Shown here piece after piece: positions 18,109 to 26,733 of a DNA stretch of 64,000 bases; within the stretch, counting starts at the first letter, position 1, and the number at the start of each line of letters is the position of its first letter. The stretch lies in IMG/VR virus record IMGVR_UViG_3300021197_001654, positions 1 to 64,000 of that record, one strand, 5' to 3'. The notes beneath the pieces are model-generated. The model was not told the origin of the DNA. It searched no databases and saw nothing but the letters and a program-made list of their open reading frames with translations. A program made the translations under genes and the position numbers. The DNA is from a virus.

Positions 18109-20568
18109 TTATCTGTCCTGACGATACGGAACACGGCCGAGCGGTGTTCCCTGAGTAGCGATACTTACGTCGAACGCAAAGCCAAATAACTTCAGTCGAC
18201 CTAGCTCCCACGTACCGGGAATCTTAACCGCCTTATTAAACTCTTCCGCGCCAACATCATTGTCCCGATATAGCGACTCCCACACATGTTTCGACCGGTC
18301 AAAAAAGTTAATGTCGGGAGCTATTTTCGGTTCGTCCGGGTCAGGCGGCGTAGGCGAAACCCCACCTACAAACTCAATCTCAAAAGCCCACGAGTTTGCG
18401 TTCTCGATGCCTACCGGGATCTGACGCCAGAATACTCGCGACTCTCGAGTTCTTGCCTTGCCGACAACAGCTTCTCGCGCCTGGTCAGACACGATGCCCG
18501 AACCGTCGTCAGGACCGCAAAGGAGTAGGTCATTCATTTCCGTAAAAGGCTCCCAAGAGCCGTTCCGATAAAGACGAACGGTCGCCGTACCCACCCAGGA
18601 GTCCAGCATCCCGACATACAGATTGCGAACATTAGTTGGGACTAAACCAAAATCACCTGAACGAAGCCAGGATGACCGGTAGCGAACTCTACGCGACGGC
18701 CCAAAATAGTCTGTCGACTGGCGATCAAGTACAAATATTCGGGCCAGGTCGACCCGATTACGAAAGTTTACCGTGGTCCCCGATGAGTCGGTTCCTGGAC
18801 CAGCGACGACAATGTTTTGCTCGCGCGGGTCCGAGCCAACGGCAACGATATGGCGAGTGAAATCTTTCACGACACAAAGATCCGCGACGTGAATACCTAA
18901 AGTCTGCCGGCGCCAGAACTCACCATCAAAGCAAAGCATGATCCGATTCTCAACTGAACCCTTCAGCGCAAGACAACAACGATACTCCTTCGACTTCGGA
19001 TCGAGGACAGATACCGCATTCTTAAACTGGCTACGGTTAAGCTCCATCTTAAATGTCTTATCTATAGAAGTACTAATTTTCATCAGCGCGTTGTTCGCAC
19101 CTAAAGCATAGAACCCATCACGGCTGAGCCAGATAAGGCTACCATCAGGAGTTGCTTGAATTGAGCGTGGGCCGATGCAGCCTACGCCCGTCGAAATAGG
19201 CTTAGGAGACATAAAGTCGTCGTCGATTACGTACGTCGAGTTTTTCGTGAACGCGATAAGGTTGCCGTTGTGAGACGCCAGCCCTGTGATTGCGTCACCA
19301 TCGCCGTCAGGAAAGATAAAGTCTTCGAGGGGAAAGGTGCCCGGAAATCCAACCTCTGACCGACGAACGACACCTGAGGACCCCGGAATGTTGCCGATAA
19401 TCAATCGGCCTTGGTGCGCGCAGGCTACGCGGAACAAGGGTACCGAAATAGTCTCCGTCCACTCGAAGCCAAGCTCTACGTCGGCAGCGTTGTCGTCATA
19501 AAAGAATTGCCTCGACCCAGGAACACGAACGAGAAACCGAGGAATCGCGTCAGAGTGAAGCGTGTCCGGCGTCCGAAAGATTCTTGTGGCGACTGTGTGC
19601 TCAGGAAGATCACCTGGCGACCGGACCAGAAACCGCCGAGTAAGGTCATCAATTTCCGTCCCTTCGGGCAGCGTGTGCGGGCCGGTCGTTTTACCGCCGG
19701 AAATCAACTTTTGTAACGGCCTCTCGTCGTCATCGTCGTAAGCCACAGGCTCGAGAGATATCCCCCGAAAAGGCTCTGCTTGATTCGTGTGAACCGTCGC
19801 GGCCTCGCTAGGAACAGATATCTCGGACAAGTTCCCGTTGATGTCCTCATACTGGAAGTAATAAAACCACGAACCCTTAAGCAACGCAGCGGCCTGACCA
19901 GTAAGCTCATCGCCTGCGGTGCCGATTCTTCCCTGCCACGAATAACCCTTAGAATTAGGGTAATAATTCACCGCATCATCAGCGCTCGGCTGACTCGGCG
20001 AAGATACTCCAGGAGCGGCAGCTTTGCGACTGTATCCCAACGGCGTGGCCGAGTTATCCGAAGTAATTACTTGCGGTCGATCGACACCGTTGAAGTAAAC
20101 AATTTGATCGTTAATAACAACGAACTGATCCAACGTCTCCGGATTAACCTGGGTACTTAGATTGCTCAGCAAGACTTGATCGGGACTATCATGACCTCCG
20201 CTGAAAGAGTACAGCCTCGATCCGATGCGGTAGAGGAGCATCCGGGCTCCACCGTTTAATAGCTCCGCAGAAAACACGGCTTTCGGTACACCGGTTTTAA
20301 ACCCGTAGTCCGGAACTTTATCCATCCACGGAGTAGTTAAATCGTTAACGTCAATAGAGACGTCCTCGAAAGCTGAACCATCCGCAGTGACATAAATTTC
20401 AGGCTTGATTCTTAAAATAGAGGGCCCCACGACACTACTGAGTATGCCGTCGGGCCCAAGCTCTAAATTCTCTATGACCCACGCAAGTGGTGCGGGGGCA
20501 AAAACTTGCTTTCCCTCCCCTGGCGGGATGAAAACAGTATTTGTTTTTTGCTCCGTTGCACCAGCCAC
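18109..20568 (-). CDS. Tail hub/nozzle-like beta-propeller protein candidate
   Basis: 819 residues from a GTG start (20568) with AGGTGA upstream. It contains propeller-like segments such as FVVINDQIVYFNGVDRPQVI and GNLIAFTKNSTYVIDDDF, each pairing a short strand with a read-out phrase. The phrase about a variable being defined and read out is reminiscent of podoviral tail nozzle or DNA stabilisation proteins (P22 gp10, T7 gp12 class). That assignment comes from pattern and gene order, not from a clear family match. It follows the small neck candidate and precedes appendage genes, as expected for a short-tail nozzle. Confidence 0.55.
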   Translation of the reverse strand: MAGATEQKTNTVFIPPGEGKQVFAPAPLAWVIENLELGPDGILSSVVGPSILRIKPEIYVTADGSAFEDVSIDVNDLTTPWMDKVPDYGFKTGVPKAVFSAELLNGGARMLLYRIGSRLYSFSGGHDSPDQVLLSNLSTQVNPETLDQFVVINDQIVYFNGVDRPQVITSDNSATPLGYSRKAAAPGVSSPSQPSADDAVNYYPNSKGYSWQGRIGTAGDELTGQAAALLKGSWFYYFQYEDINGNLSEISVPSEAATVHTNQAEPFRGISLEPVAYDDDDERPLQKLISGGKTTGPHTLPEGTEIDDLTRRFLVRSPGDLPEHTVATRIFRTPDTLHSDAIPRFLVRVPGSRQFFYDDNAADVELGFEWTETISVPLFRVACAHQGRLIIGNIPGSSGVVRRSEVGFPGTFPLEDFIFPDGDGDAITGLASHNGNLIAFTKNSTYVIDDDFMSPKPISTGVGCIGPRSIQATPDGSLIWLSRDGFYALGANNALMKISTSIDKTFKMELNRSQFKNAVSVLDPKSKEYRCCLALKGSVENRIMLCFDGEFWRRQTLGIHVADLCVVKDFTRHIVAVGSDPREQNIVVAGPGTDSSGTTVNFRNRVDLARIFVLDRQSTDYFGPSRRVRYRSSWLRSGDFGLVPTNVRNLYVGMLDSWVGTATVRLYRNGSWEPFTEMNDLLLCGPDDGSGIVSDQAREAVVGKARTRESRVFWRQIPVGIENANSWAFEIEFVGGVSPTPPDPDEPKIAPDINFFDRSKHVWESLYRDNDVGAEEFNKAVKIPGTWELGRLKLFGFAFDVSIATQGTPLGRVPYRQDR

Positions 20569-20581
20569 AGAATCACCTCAT

Positions 20582-21082
20582 TTAGAGTGTAATCTCATAC
20601 TGCTTCTGCTTCCACGCAGAGGACAGTTTATCGTAAATGCCCTGAGTCCCCTTAAGGGTGGGCTGTGACTTCAGAACTCTCGACCGCCAAGACATGTACT
20701 TCTCGTCCGTCCACGGCGCGGGAATGTCGAAAATCTTAGCCTGGAAGTCGTTCTGAGCCTCTTCGGGGTCCTCGACGGCTGCCTCGACGCTGTCGTCACG
20801 CAAAGCGCTCACAGGCGGCACCCAGCCGACTCGAGCTTTATCGTAGACCCAACCCATCGGCATCCAATCATGGACCGACCGGTGCTCTACAGCACCACTG
20901 ACAAACTCAATCCCGTTCTTAGTCATCAACGTCGCCGTCCACTGCTCAGACGTGGGAGATGCGCCAAGAACACTTACCACCATGGCTTCTTCGTATTGAT
21001 TGACCAGGGTAAGCCGGTGCATGACCTGACCGACGCTAACACGGGGAATGGAGCTTAGAGTTGAGTAAAAAGTTTGAGCCAT
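20582..21082 (-). CDS. Small neck or tail-connector candidate, unknown
   Basis: 166 residues, mixed alpha/beta, Trp-rich (MPMGWVYDKARVGWVPP; APWTDEKYMSWRSR). No recognised motif. Position between the adaptor-like and hub-like genes suggests a neck or stopper part. AGAGG precedes the ATG with good spacing. Confidence 0.55.
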   Translation of the reverse strand: MAQTFYSTLSSIPRVSVGQVMHRLTLVNQYEEAMVVSVLGASPTSEQWTATLMTKNGIEFVSGAVEHRSVHDWMPMGWVYDKARVGWVPPVSALRDDSVEAAVEDPEEAQNDFQAKIFDIPAPWTDEKYMSWRSRVLKSQPTLKGTQGIYDKLSSAWKQKQYEITL

Positions 21083-21100
21083 AAATACCTCTTTTAATTT

Positions 21101-22858
21101 CTATGAAGAACTGAACGTACCGTAACGGTGCCTACTGGAATAACCCAAAATAGGTACCGGTTCGACAACTCTACCAGAATTAGCGTATCTATCCCTAAAC
21201 ACGCGAAGTAAATCTTGGTACCGGGACAAATGAGCTTGAGCACTCACTTGGTCGTTACCGTCTGACAAACTGACATAGTACAGAGCCAACTCAAGTAGCG
21301 TCGGAATAGACTCCGGATGAATCGGTGCTGTGTCCGCGTCCGTGAGAAACGGCTTCGGCAATCGAGACACACGAAAGTCTACCTCATACCTCGAGTCTTG
21401 ATGAGGGAAGACCTTCCATGCGTAGTAACCAGTACTGTGCTTCAATGTTCGATGATAGTCGTAAAGCTCTTTACCCGTCCAGACGATCCTCGCCGCCGTA
21501 CTGTCTGACGTTCCAAGCTTACCGATCTCTTCCGGCAACTCGACCCCAGTAGACGTGATCGTCGTGACCATATCAAACGTCGGCTCGACCTCACAAAGAA
21601 GGTGAAACCTAGAATTGGTCTCGACGTCGTTAAACTTACCGATACCTTTAGACTCGGCATCAAGGTGCGCCACGTAGTAGCGAATCCTGAGGCCCGTACG
21701 CCCGTACCGCTTGTACGCAGAGTCACCAAACCCCAGCATGGCATCAATATTCGCCGCCGAGATGACCATCGCTGCCGCGTCACCAGACTCATCAGACTGC
21801 TTAATTGTAGTTATCGGCGACGGAGCGCTCTCAAACTGCGGGTCGTGGATGCCTGAGTACTGGTTCTCACCAGAAAGGACTGTACCCTTCTTATAGGCCC
21901 ACGTTAGGCCGTACGAGCTATCTTGCTCAACGTCGCCACCAGGAGTAACCAACGGTGATTGCTGCCATTCCTCGTCGCGTCGACCTAAAACATAGGTGTA
22001 GCAAACTGCCCAAGTCCCTCGGCGAAGACTTAAATCGTTCACCCACTTAAACGCGTCGGGAATCGGCGCGGGCGATTTCTTCAGGATTCCGCTATCCCGA
22101 ACGGCATCCGCTGACTGGTGCCGCGGCTGGTTAGCTTCCATAACCTTCGGCGCCTCTGTCGGTGCGGGAAGCTGGAAATGGCGGCCTCGCCAACACCGGT
22201 AGGGCTTACCCGTTGAATTACCTTGATAGTCCAACATGTCTTGCCGGCTTGCGCCTGCCGTATCAAGCTTCCACATCTGCTGACGAGATCCGTCAAAGAG
22301 GGTCGCGGGCTCCATGACCTCAATTACATCGTCAGCGACGAAAAATTCAGGCTGGTGAATCCTAAACTTAAGTGCTCCCGCGCCTGAATTGTTCGCAATC
22401 AACTCATTATACGGACGATCCAAAGTAACACCATAAGTGACAGCCTCACCTGCCGTGTACTGGAACCACTCGAGACACTGCCTTCGGTGAATCCGGCCCG
22501 TGGCATCGGTGATCTCGATATGCATCAAGCCATCCCACTCACCCGTCACCGTCGGCTTCCAGGTCGTAAGCGTAGACGCATCAATTTTAGTGCCTGCAGT
22601 ATCTACGAACTCAAGCAGGCGCTTGTCGCTATCGAGAGACACCACCCGAGACACAACAGTCGCGTCGGTACTGACCACATCAGGGTACAGAACAATATGT
22701 TCCTCATCGGGAAGAAGCGCTTCCGGAACGTCATTCGACATTCGGTTGAGGGCGACATTTAAAGCTCGCCGAACACGTTTGTCTTGGGTCTCACCACTCG
22801 AATCCCAAGATCGCATGGCATACAATTGCTCTTTCAATTGAGCTAACGAAACGTCCAT
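21101..22858 (-). CDS. Head-to-tail adaptor / tail tube candidate
   Basis: 585 residues. The N-terminal 60 residues are helical (AQLKEQLYAMRSWD; RVRRALNVALNRMSNDVPEALL), as in short-tail adaptor proteins (T7 gp11 or P22 gp4 class). Beta-rich sequence follows. The C-terminus ends in helical sequence (LLELALYYVSLSDGNDQVSAQ). Placement between the capsid/decoration genes and the hub candidate supports an adaptor or gatekeeper role. This is inferred from composition and order; there is no diagnostic motif. GGAGG sits five bases before the ATG. Confidence 0.5.
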   Translation of the reverse strand: MDVSLAQLKEQLYAMRSWDSSGETQDKRVRRALNVALNRMSNDVPEALLPDEEHIVLYPDVVSTDATVVSRVVSLDSDKRLLEFVDTAGTKIDASTLTTWKPTVTGEWDGLMHIEITDATGRIHRRQCLEWFQYTAGEAVTYGVTLDRPYNELIANNSGAGALKFRIHQPEFFVADDVIEVMEPATLFDGSRQQMWKLDTAGASRQDMLDYQGNSTGKPYRCWRGRHFQLPAPTEAPKVMEANQPRHQSADAVRDSGILKKSPAPIPDAFKWVNDLSLRRGTWAVCYTYVLGRRDEEWQQSPLVTPGGDVEQDSSYGLTWAYKKGTVLSGENQYSGIHDPQFESAPSPITTIKQSDESGDAAAMVISAANIDAMLGFGDSAYKRYGRTGLRIRYYVAHLDAESKGIGKFNDVETNSRFHLLCEVEPTFDMVTTITSTGVELPEEIGKLGTSDSTAARIVWTGKELYDYHRTLKHSTGYYAWKVFPHQDSRYEVDFRVSRLPKPFLTDADTAPIHPESIPTLLELALYYVSLSDGNDQVSAQAHLSRYQDLLRVFRDRYANSGRVVEPVPILGYSSRHRYGTFSSS

Positions 22859-22878
22859 AGAGCCTCCAAAAGACGAAA

Positions 22879-22904
22879 GGGGCGCAGCCCGAAAGCCACG
22901 CCCC
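22879..22904 (-). terminator. Hairpin between decoration and adaptor genes
   Basis: GGGGCG (22879-22884) pairs with CGCCCC (22899-22904). On the minus strand it is followed by TTTCGTCTTTT. Probably a partial terminator that raises capsid/decoration mRNA over downstream tail mRNA. Confidence 0.55.
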
Positions 22905-22928
22905 CTAAGTGTATCACGTAGTCAGATG

Positions 22929-23546
22929 CTACGGGATGTTGATGTACGCCTGAACAAACGTGTCCAGCGTTATGCCCTCACCCTCAAGGGCGACACCGAT
23001 TGCAGTACCTGCAGCGCCGTCATCATCGACCATGCCGTCAGTACCTTGAGAAGCGAGAGGCTCCCCGGCGGCAGTAACGTCTGCGTTGCAGAGAACGACA
23101 CAGGTGCCCTTCTTGATGATCCAACCATAAGACCCAGCAGCGATGTCGTTATCAGCAACACCAGCAAGAGTCTGAAGGATTTGATCCGCAGTAGTTGCCC
23201 GATCAATAGCGTAGGCGATCCCGTGGTCGAAATCCCACTCACATAGATCACCCGCTGTGATTGCAGTCTTTGCGTAGACAAAGACCCACTCACGATCACC
23301 GCCGAGAAGGGCAAAGTTCTTAGTGCGATCAACACCAGAGTTGCCCATGCCAGCTTCATCACCAGTCAGGATGGTTGAAGTTGCTGCTGGTGTCGACTGC
23401 GACAAACCAGACTCAACTTCGTCCGCCAACTGCATCCGAGTCGCGCCCAAGGCATACTGCTCAGTAGTGTAGGTAGAAGAAAAACCTGATTGAGCGCCGA
23501 CGCTGTTAGCGACGTCACCACCAGTACTAAAAGAATTTCCAGCCAT
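22929..23546 (-). CDS. Capsid decoration protein candidate
   Basis: 205 residues from the ATG at 23546, chosen because AAGGAGG lies just upstream; the in-frame start 36 bases earlier overlaps the capsid gene end. Residues about 65-190 have the pattern DREWVFVYAKTAITAGDLC, AGVADNDIAAGSYGWIIKKG, then Ala/Gly/Asp-rich sequence. This is typical of small beta-rich proteins encoded beside podoviral capsid genes and thought to decorate the head. The position immediately after the major capsid gene supports this. Confidence 0.65.
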   Translation of the reverse strand: MAGNSFSTGGDVANSVGAQSGFSSTYTTEQYALGATRMQLADEVESGLSQSTPAATSTILTGDEAGMGNSGVDRTKNFALLGGDREWVFVYAKTAITAGDLCEWDFDHGIAYAIDRATTADQILQTLAGVADNDIAAGSYGWIIKKGTCVVLCNADVTAAGEPLASQGTDGMVDDDGAAGTAIGVALEGEGITLDTFVQAYINIP

Positions 23547-23557
23547 GATGTACCTCC

Positions 23558-24607
23558 TTAGACCGCGCCGCCAGACACACATCCCTGCGCCACTAGCTTG
23601 GTGCAGATCAGGTTGCCTTGCATTGCAAAGATTGCTGTCACCACGTCTTGATCGCCAACCCGTTCCTTGAACTCCGAGACACTCGGGGCTTCAAGCATTG
23701 GGAACTCGATGTAATCCGTGTTGAGCATATAAGTAACGCCGTCAGCAGCGACACCAGTGAAGTCTGCACGATCAAGGTCGATCGAAGATGTAACAGAAGC
23801 AATTCCGAGGCTGAGGCCCAGGGTGTTGCTCTTGTCGATCTTGTCATCAACGATGCTCACGCGAACGTTCTGGCTACGCTCCTCTTCGAAGTTGGTGTAG
23901 GTATCATCGTCCATGAAAATCATGTCCGGACCCTTACCAATTCCGCCCGCGTAGTGCGAGCACTGGCGGTAAGCCTTACGAAGCTTGTTCATACCTTCAC
24001 CTGACCAGGTGCCAATGTCTTGGAACTGGTTGTAGTGGAAGTAACTGCTGCTCTTCGCCACGTTCTGAACAGTGTCAGTCTGGGTAGCTGGAGTCGCAAA
24101 GTCAAGAAGGCCATTCGTAACGCCAGTTCCGATACCGGCACTAAAGTCACCGTTGAGAGTCAGCATTCCCTGAAGCTCAGACGTGTTGAAAGCAAGACCG
24201 CGACTCACACCAGTGAGAAGGAACTTGTTCAAGTCAGCCTTTGCAGCTTCCATGGAAGTCTGAGGATACTCTTCGATTAGACGAATGATTGCCAACTTAC
24301 CTGAGTTCTGAGCAAGCTCACGCTTAGGAATGTTGATTGCCATAACCAGACGATGAGGCTCGACCTCAAACTTCCGGATTTGTTGACGGCGGGTCATGTT
24401 CAGTAGTTCGTCACCAACGTAGACACCAACACCGCGAGCAGGAGCGCCGCCGGAGAAGGAACGTTCAATCTTTGTTCCGCCTTCCATGGGCATACGTGCT
24501 TTTGAGTTAAGTGCTTCGAAAAGCTCATTACTACGAACAAACGAGTTTACTAGTGGTCCGCGAAGGTCCGCGAACGTAGTGTTCAGCAGTTCAGTACTGA
24601 TAGACAT
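23558..24607 (-). CDS. Major capsid protein
   Basis: 349 residues from the ATG at 24607 (sequence MSISTELLNTTFADLRGP). An upstream in-frame ATG would add 30 residues of atypical sequence. The protein has a helical N-terminal arm, a long central region with RKFEVEPHRLVMAINIPKRE (P-domain-like), then DMIFMDDDTYTNFEEER and a C-terminal FAMQGNLICTKLV strand pair. These are features of HK97-fold capsid proteins of podoviruses that recognise a Phe/Tyr-type substrate. It is first in the minus-strand late operon, directly upstream of a decoration gene, and divergent from terminase. Recognition is by overall pattern and context. Confidence 0.75.
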   Translation of the reverse strand: MSISTELLNTTFADLRGPLVNSFVRSNELFEALNSKARMPMEGGTKIERSFSGGAPARGVGVYVGDELLNMTRRQQIRKFEVEPHRLVMAINIPKRELAQNSGKLAIIRLIEEYPQTSMEAAKADLNKFLLTGVSRGLAFNTSELQGMLTLNGDFSAGIGTGVTNGLLDFATPATQTDTVQNVAKSSSYFHYNQFQDIGTWSGEGMNKLRKAYRQCSHYAGGIGKGPDMIFMDDDTYTNFEEERSQNVRVSIVDDKIDKSNTLGLSLGIASVTSSIDLDRADFTGVAADGVTYMLNTDYIEFPMLEAPSVSEFKERVGDQDVVTAIFAMQGNLICTKLVAQGCVSGGAV

Positions 24608-24842
24608 TTTGTTCTCACATAAAGTAGTTAGAAAATTTAAACGATTTCCCGCCTGCCCTGTACGTTCGCCGGACTCAATTGAGCTACCCGACCGCAAATT
24701 GGGTGCGTATATTTTGTTTACATTACATAGACTAATAGTGCAAGTAACTAATTCAGTAAGATTTCTACGCGGTTACCCGATTGAGCCTATTCAACCACCG
24801 AACCCCTTCGTCGAAAATAGATTTACGTGATAAACTTACCGT
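24608..24842. other. Divergent intergenic region between capsid and terminase operons
   Basis: 235 bases with no gene. It is AT-richer than its flanks, particularly 24700-24780, and must hold start signals for two divergent operons. Only one sigma70-like candidate could be picked out by eye; no convincing repeat or hairpin was seen. Confidence 0.6.
24715..24743 (-). promoter_or_regulatory. Candidate promoter for the capsid operon
   Basis: On the minus strand TTGCAC (24743-24738) and TAAACA (24720-24715) are separated by 17 bases, in the AT-rich part of the divergent region. The -10 element is poor, so this is tentative. Confidence 0.25.
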
Positions 24843-26492
24843 ATGGCTAACACAAAGAAAAAAGAAGCTAAGCAGCATAGCGGCGCAAAGTTTGCCGAAG
24901 CCCCAGGACTACATCAAGGAAAAATTAGGGCGCTATTCGCAACACCCGATGCGTTCGTCTCAATGTGTCAAATTGTCCGAGAAGACGAGTCTACAGGCTA
25001 CATGGAGCCTACGCATACGCAAAAGAAACTCTTAAAAGCATACGACGAGAACCGCTGGCTTATGGTGAACAAGTTTCGCCAAGCGAAGATTACAACCGTA
25101 TCCGTCATGTTGCTGCTTCGAGACTGCATGTACCTCAGCGGAGTCAAGGGGCTGCTTATCGCTGAGCGCCAAGATACCGCAGAGGATATTTTTGAGCGCA
25201 TACTGTTCGCTTACAACAAGCTCCCAGATGATGTTCGAATGCCGCTGACACCGGGCAAGAAAGCTGGCGCCACACAGATGCAGTTTGTACACGGCGGCGG
25301 AATTAAAGTTCTGACTGCCGGTGGTAGGTCTCCCGCGATCGGACGCTCAATTGACCGCCTGGTCATCACTGAGTTCGGTGAAGCGCAATGGCAACGCAAG
25401 GCAGCCATCAACATCTTCCCGACGGTCAACAAGAGGCCCAACGCAAAGGTCATCCTTGAGTCGACGCCAGGCAGAGCCGGATCACACCACGAACAGATGT
25501 GGCGCTCGGCGCTCGAGGGATCCAGTCGATTCCACCCACTGTTCCTTGAGTGGTGGGAAGACGATAGCTGCCGAGAGATGGAAGAAGATTTTACGCCTAG
25601 CGTAACTGAACTTGAATATATGAAACGCCACGCGGGGATGAGTAAATATAATCTCGCATTCCGAAGGCGAGGTCTCAATACAGAGTTTGTCGGGGATACC
25701 CGGCTGTTCTCATGTAAGTACCCGTCAGACCCCTACGACGGGTGGCTAGGAACAACAAATCCCGTCATGCCGGCAGAAGTACTTAAGCCTTGGTTGGCTA
25801 AGGCAAAAGCTGACCCGCCAATGTCCATGCACGGGTGCCACGAGTTCGACGCACCGATCCCCGGAAGAAAATATCTAATCACCGCTGATCCTGCAGGCTT
25901 CGGTAGCACAGGCGATAAATCTGCGCTGACTGTGTGGGACGCCCAAGACTGGCGGGAAGTTGCTTTCTGGGAGGATCGAGAAACTCCCGACCGATTCGGG
26001 CAAAGGCTGGTACGAATACAAAAACGATACAACCAGGCATTGTTGGCCGTAGAGTCAAACGCAACTGCATGTATCGCTATCCTCAAGGACCAGGGCACTC
26101 GGAACCTTTTGTGGACGGACAGAAACCACCCAGGCTGGTACGCAACTCAAAAACGAGTGCAGGAATCTGAAGCCCGACTTGTGCAAATGCTCCGCGAAGG
26201 AGACATTTATATCCGCAGTCGCGGAACCTTACATCAACTACTAAACTATGACGGCTCAAAGAAGAAGCGCGTGCGTGGCGAAGACGGAATACTCCACCAC
26301 TTCGACCGCGCGAGGACCGCTGTCATGGCCGCTGATATACTGTCGAAACGAAAGTTTAGCGCACCGCCGAAAGAAACCGGACCCACACACACCGCCGGAC
26401 AAGTTACAATTAGGCAGCTTGACCAACACAAACACGCTAAGCAACAGCAAGCCACATCACCATTTAAACCCGCATCACTAAACTGGTCGTAG
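24843..26492 (+). CDS. terL: Terminase large subunit
   Basis: 549 residues. ATPase part: a P-loop-like NKFRQAKITT at 76-85 (the usual Gly before the hydrophobic/Thr end is Lys82), Walker B DRLVITEFGEAQ at 171-182, coupling motif ILEST at 204-208. Nuclease part (RNase H fold): Asp349 in LITADPAGFGSTGDKSALTV, Glu404 in LAVESN, Asp488 in HHFDRARTA. This is the DNA-packaging motor that cuts concatemers and pumps DNA through the portal. It is the first gene of the rightward packaging operon; the portal follows after a small basic gene. Length and motif order are normal for the family. Confidence 0.93.
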   Translation: MANTKKKEAKQHSGAKFAEAPGLHQGKIRALFATPDAFVSMCQIVREDESTGYMEPTHTQKKLLKAYDENRWLMVNKFRQAKITTVSVMLLLRDCMYLSGVKGLLIAERQDTAEDIFERILFAYNKLPDDVRMPLTPGKKAGATQMQFVHGGGIKVLTAGGRSPAIGRSIDRLVITEFGEAQWQRKAAINIFPTVNKRPNAKVILESTPGRAGSHHEQMWRSALEGSSRFHPLFLEWWEDDSCREMEEDFTPSVTELEYMKRHAGMSKYNLAFRRRGLNTEFVGDTRLFSCKYPSDPYDGWLGTTNPVMPAEVLKPWLAKAKADPPMSMHGCHEFDAPIPGRKYLITADPAGFGSTGDKSALTVWDAQDWREVAFWEDRETPDRFGQRLVRIQKRYNQALLAVESNATACIAILKDQGTRNLLWTDRNHPGWYATQKRVQESEARLVQMLREGDIYIRSRGTLHQLLNYDGSKKKRVRGEDGILHHFDRARTAVMAADILSKRKFSAPPKETGPTHTAGQVTIRQLDQHKHAKQQQATSPFKPASLNWS

Positions 26493-26500
26493 GAAATAAT

Positions 26501-26731
26501 ATGAAATTCGGTAACAAAATGTACGGTGCCAAAGAAGCACACGCCGCTAAAACCAGCGCGAAAACGCACGACAAGAAAATGCGCTCAGCCGCGCTGAATA
26601 AATCGGAAGACGAGCCTAAGGAGAAGAAGCCTAAGAAGAAGCCTATTGCAGGGCCCATCAAAACTCCGATCATCGCTACGGGTGATTCTCCGAGAGATCC
26701 GAAATCGCCTCCGGCGGCACCTAAGAAGTAA
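26501..26731 (+). CDS. Small basic protein, unknown
   Basis: 76 residues, Lys- and Pro-rich (KEKKPKKKPIAGPIK), probably disordered. It lies between terminase and portal with 2-8 base gaps. A DNA- or terminase-associated role is possible but unproven. Confidence 0.6.
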   Translation: MKFGNKMYGAKEAHAAKTSAKTHDKKMRSAALNKSEDEPKEKKPKKKPIAGPIKTPIIATGDSPRDPKSPPAAPKK

Positions 26732-26733
26732 TC

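Noticed and set aside
24608-24697. N-terminal 30-residue extension of the capsid protein
   Set aside because: Sequence is unlike capsid N-termini, and the extension would use up the divergent regulatory region; the ATG at 24607 is preferred.
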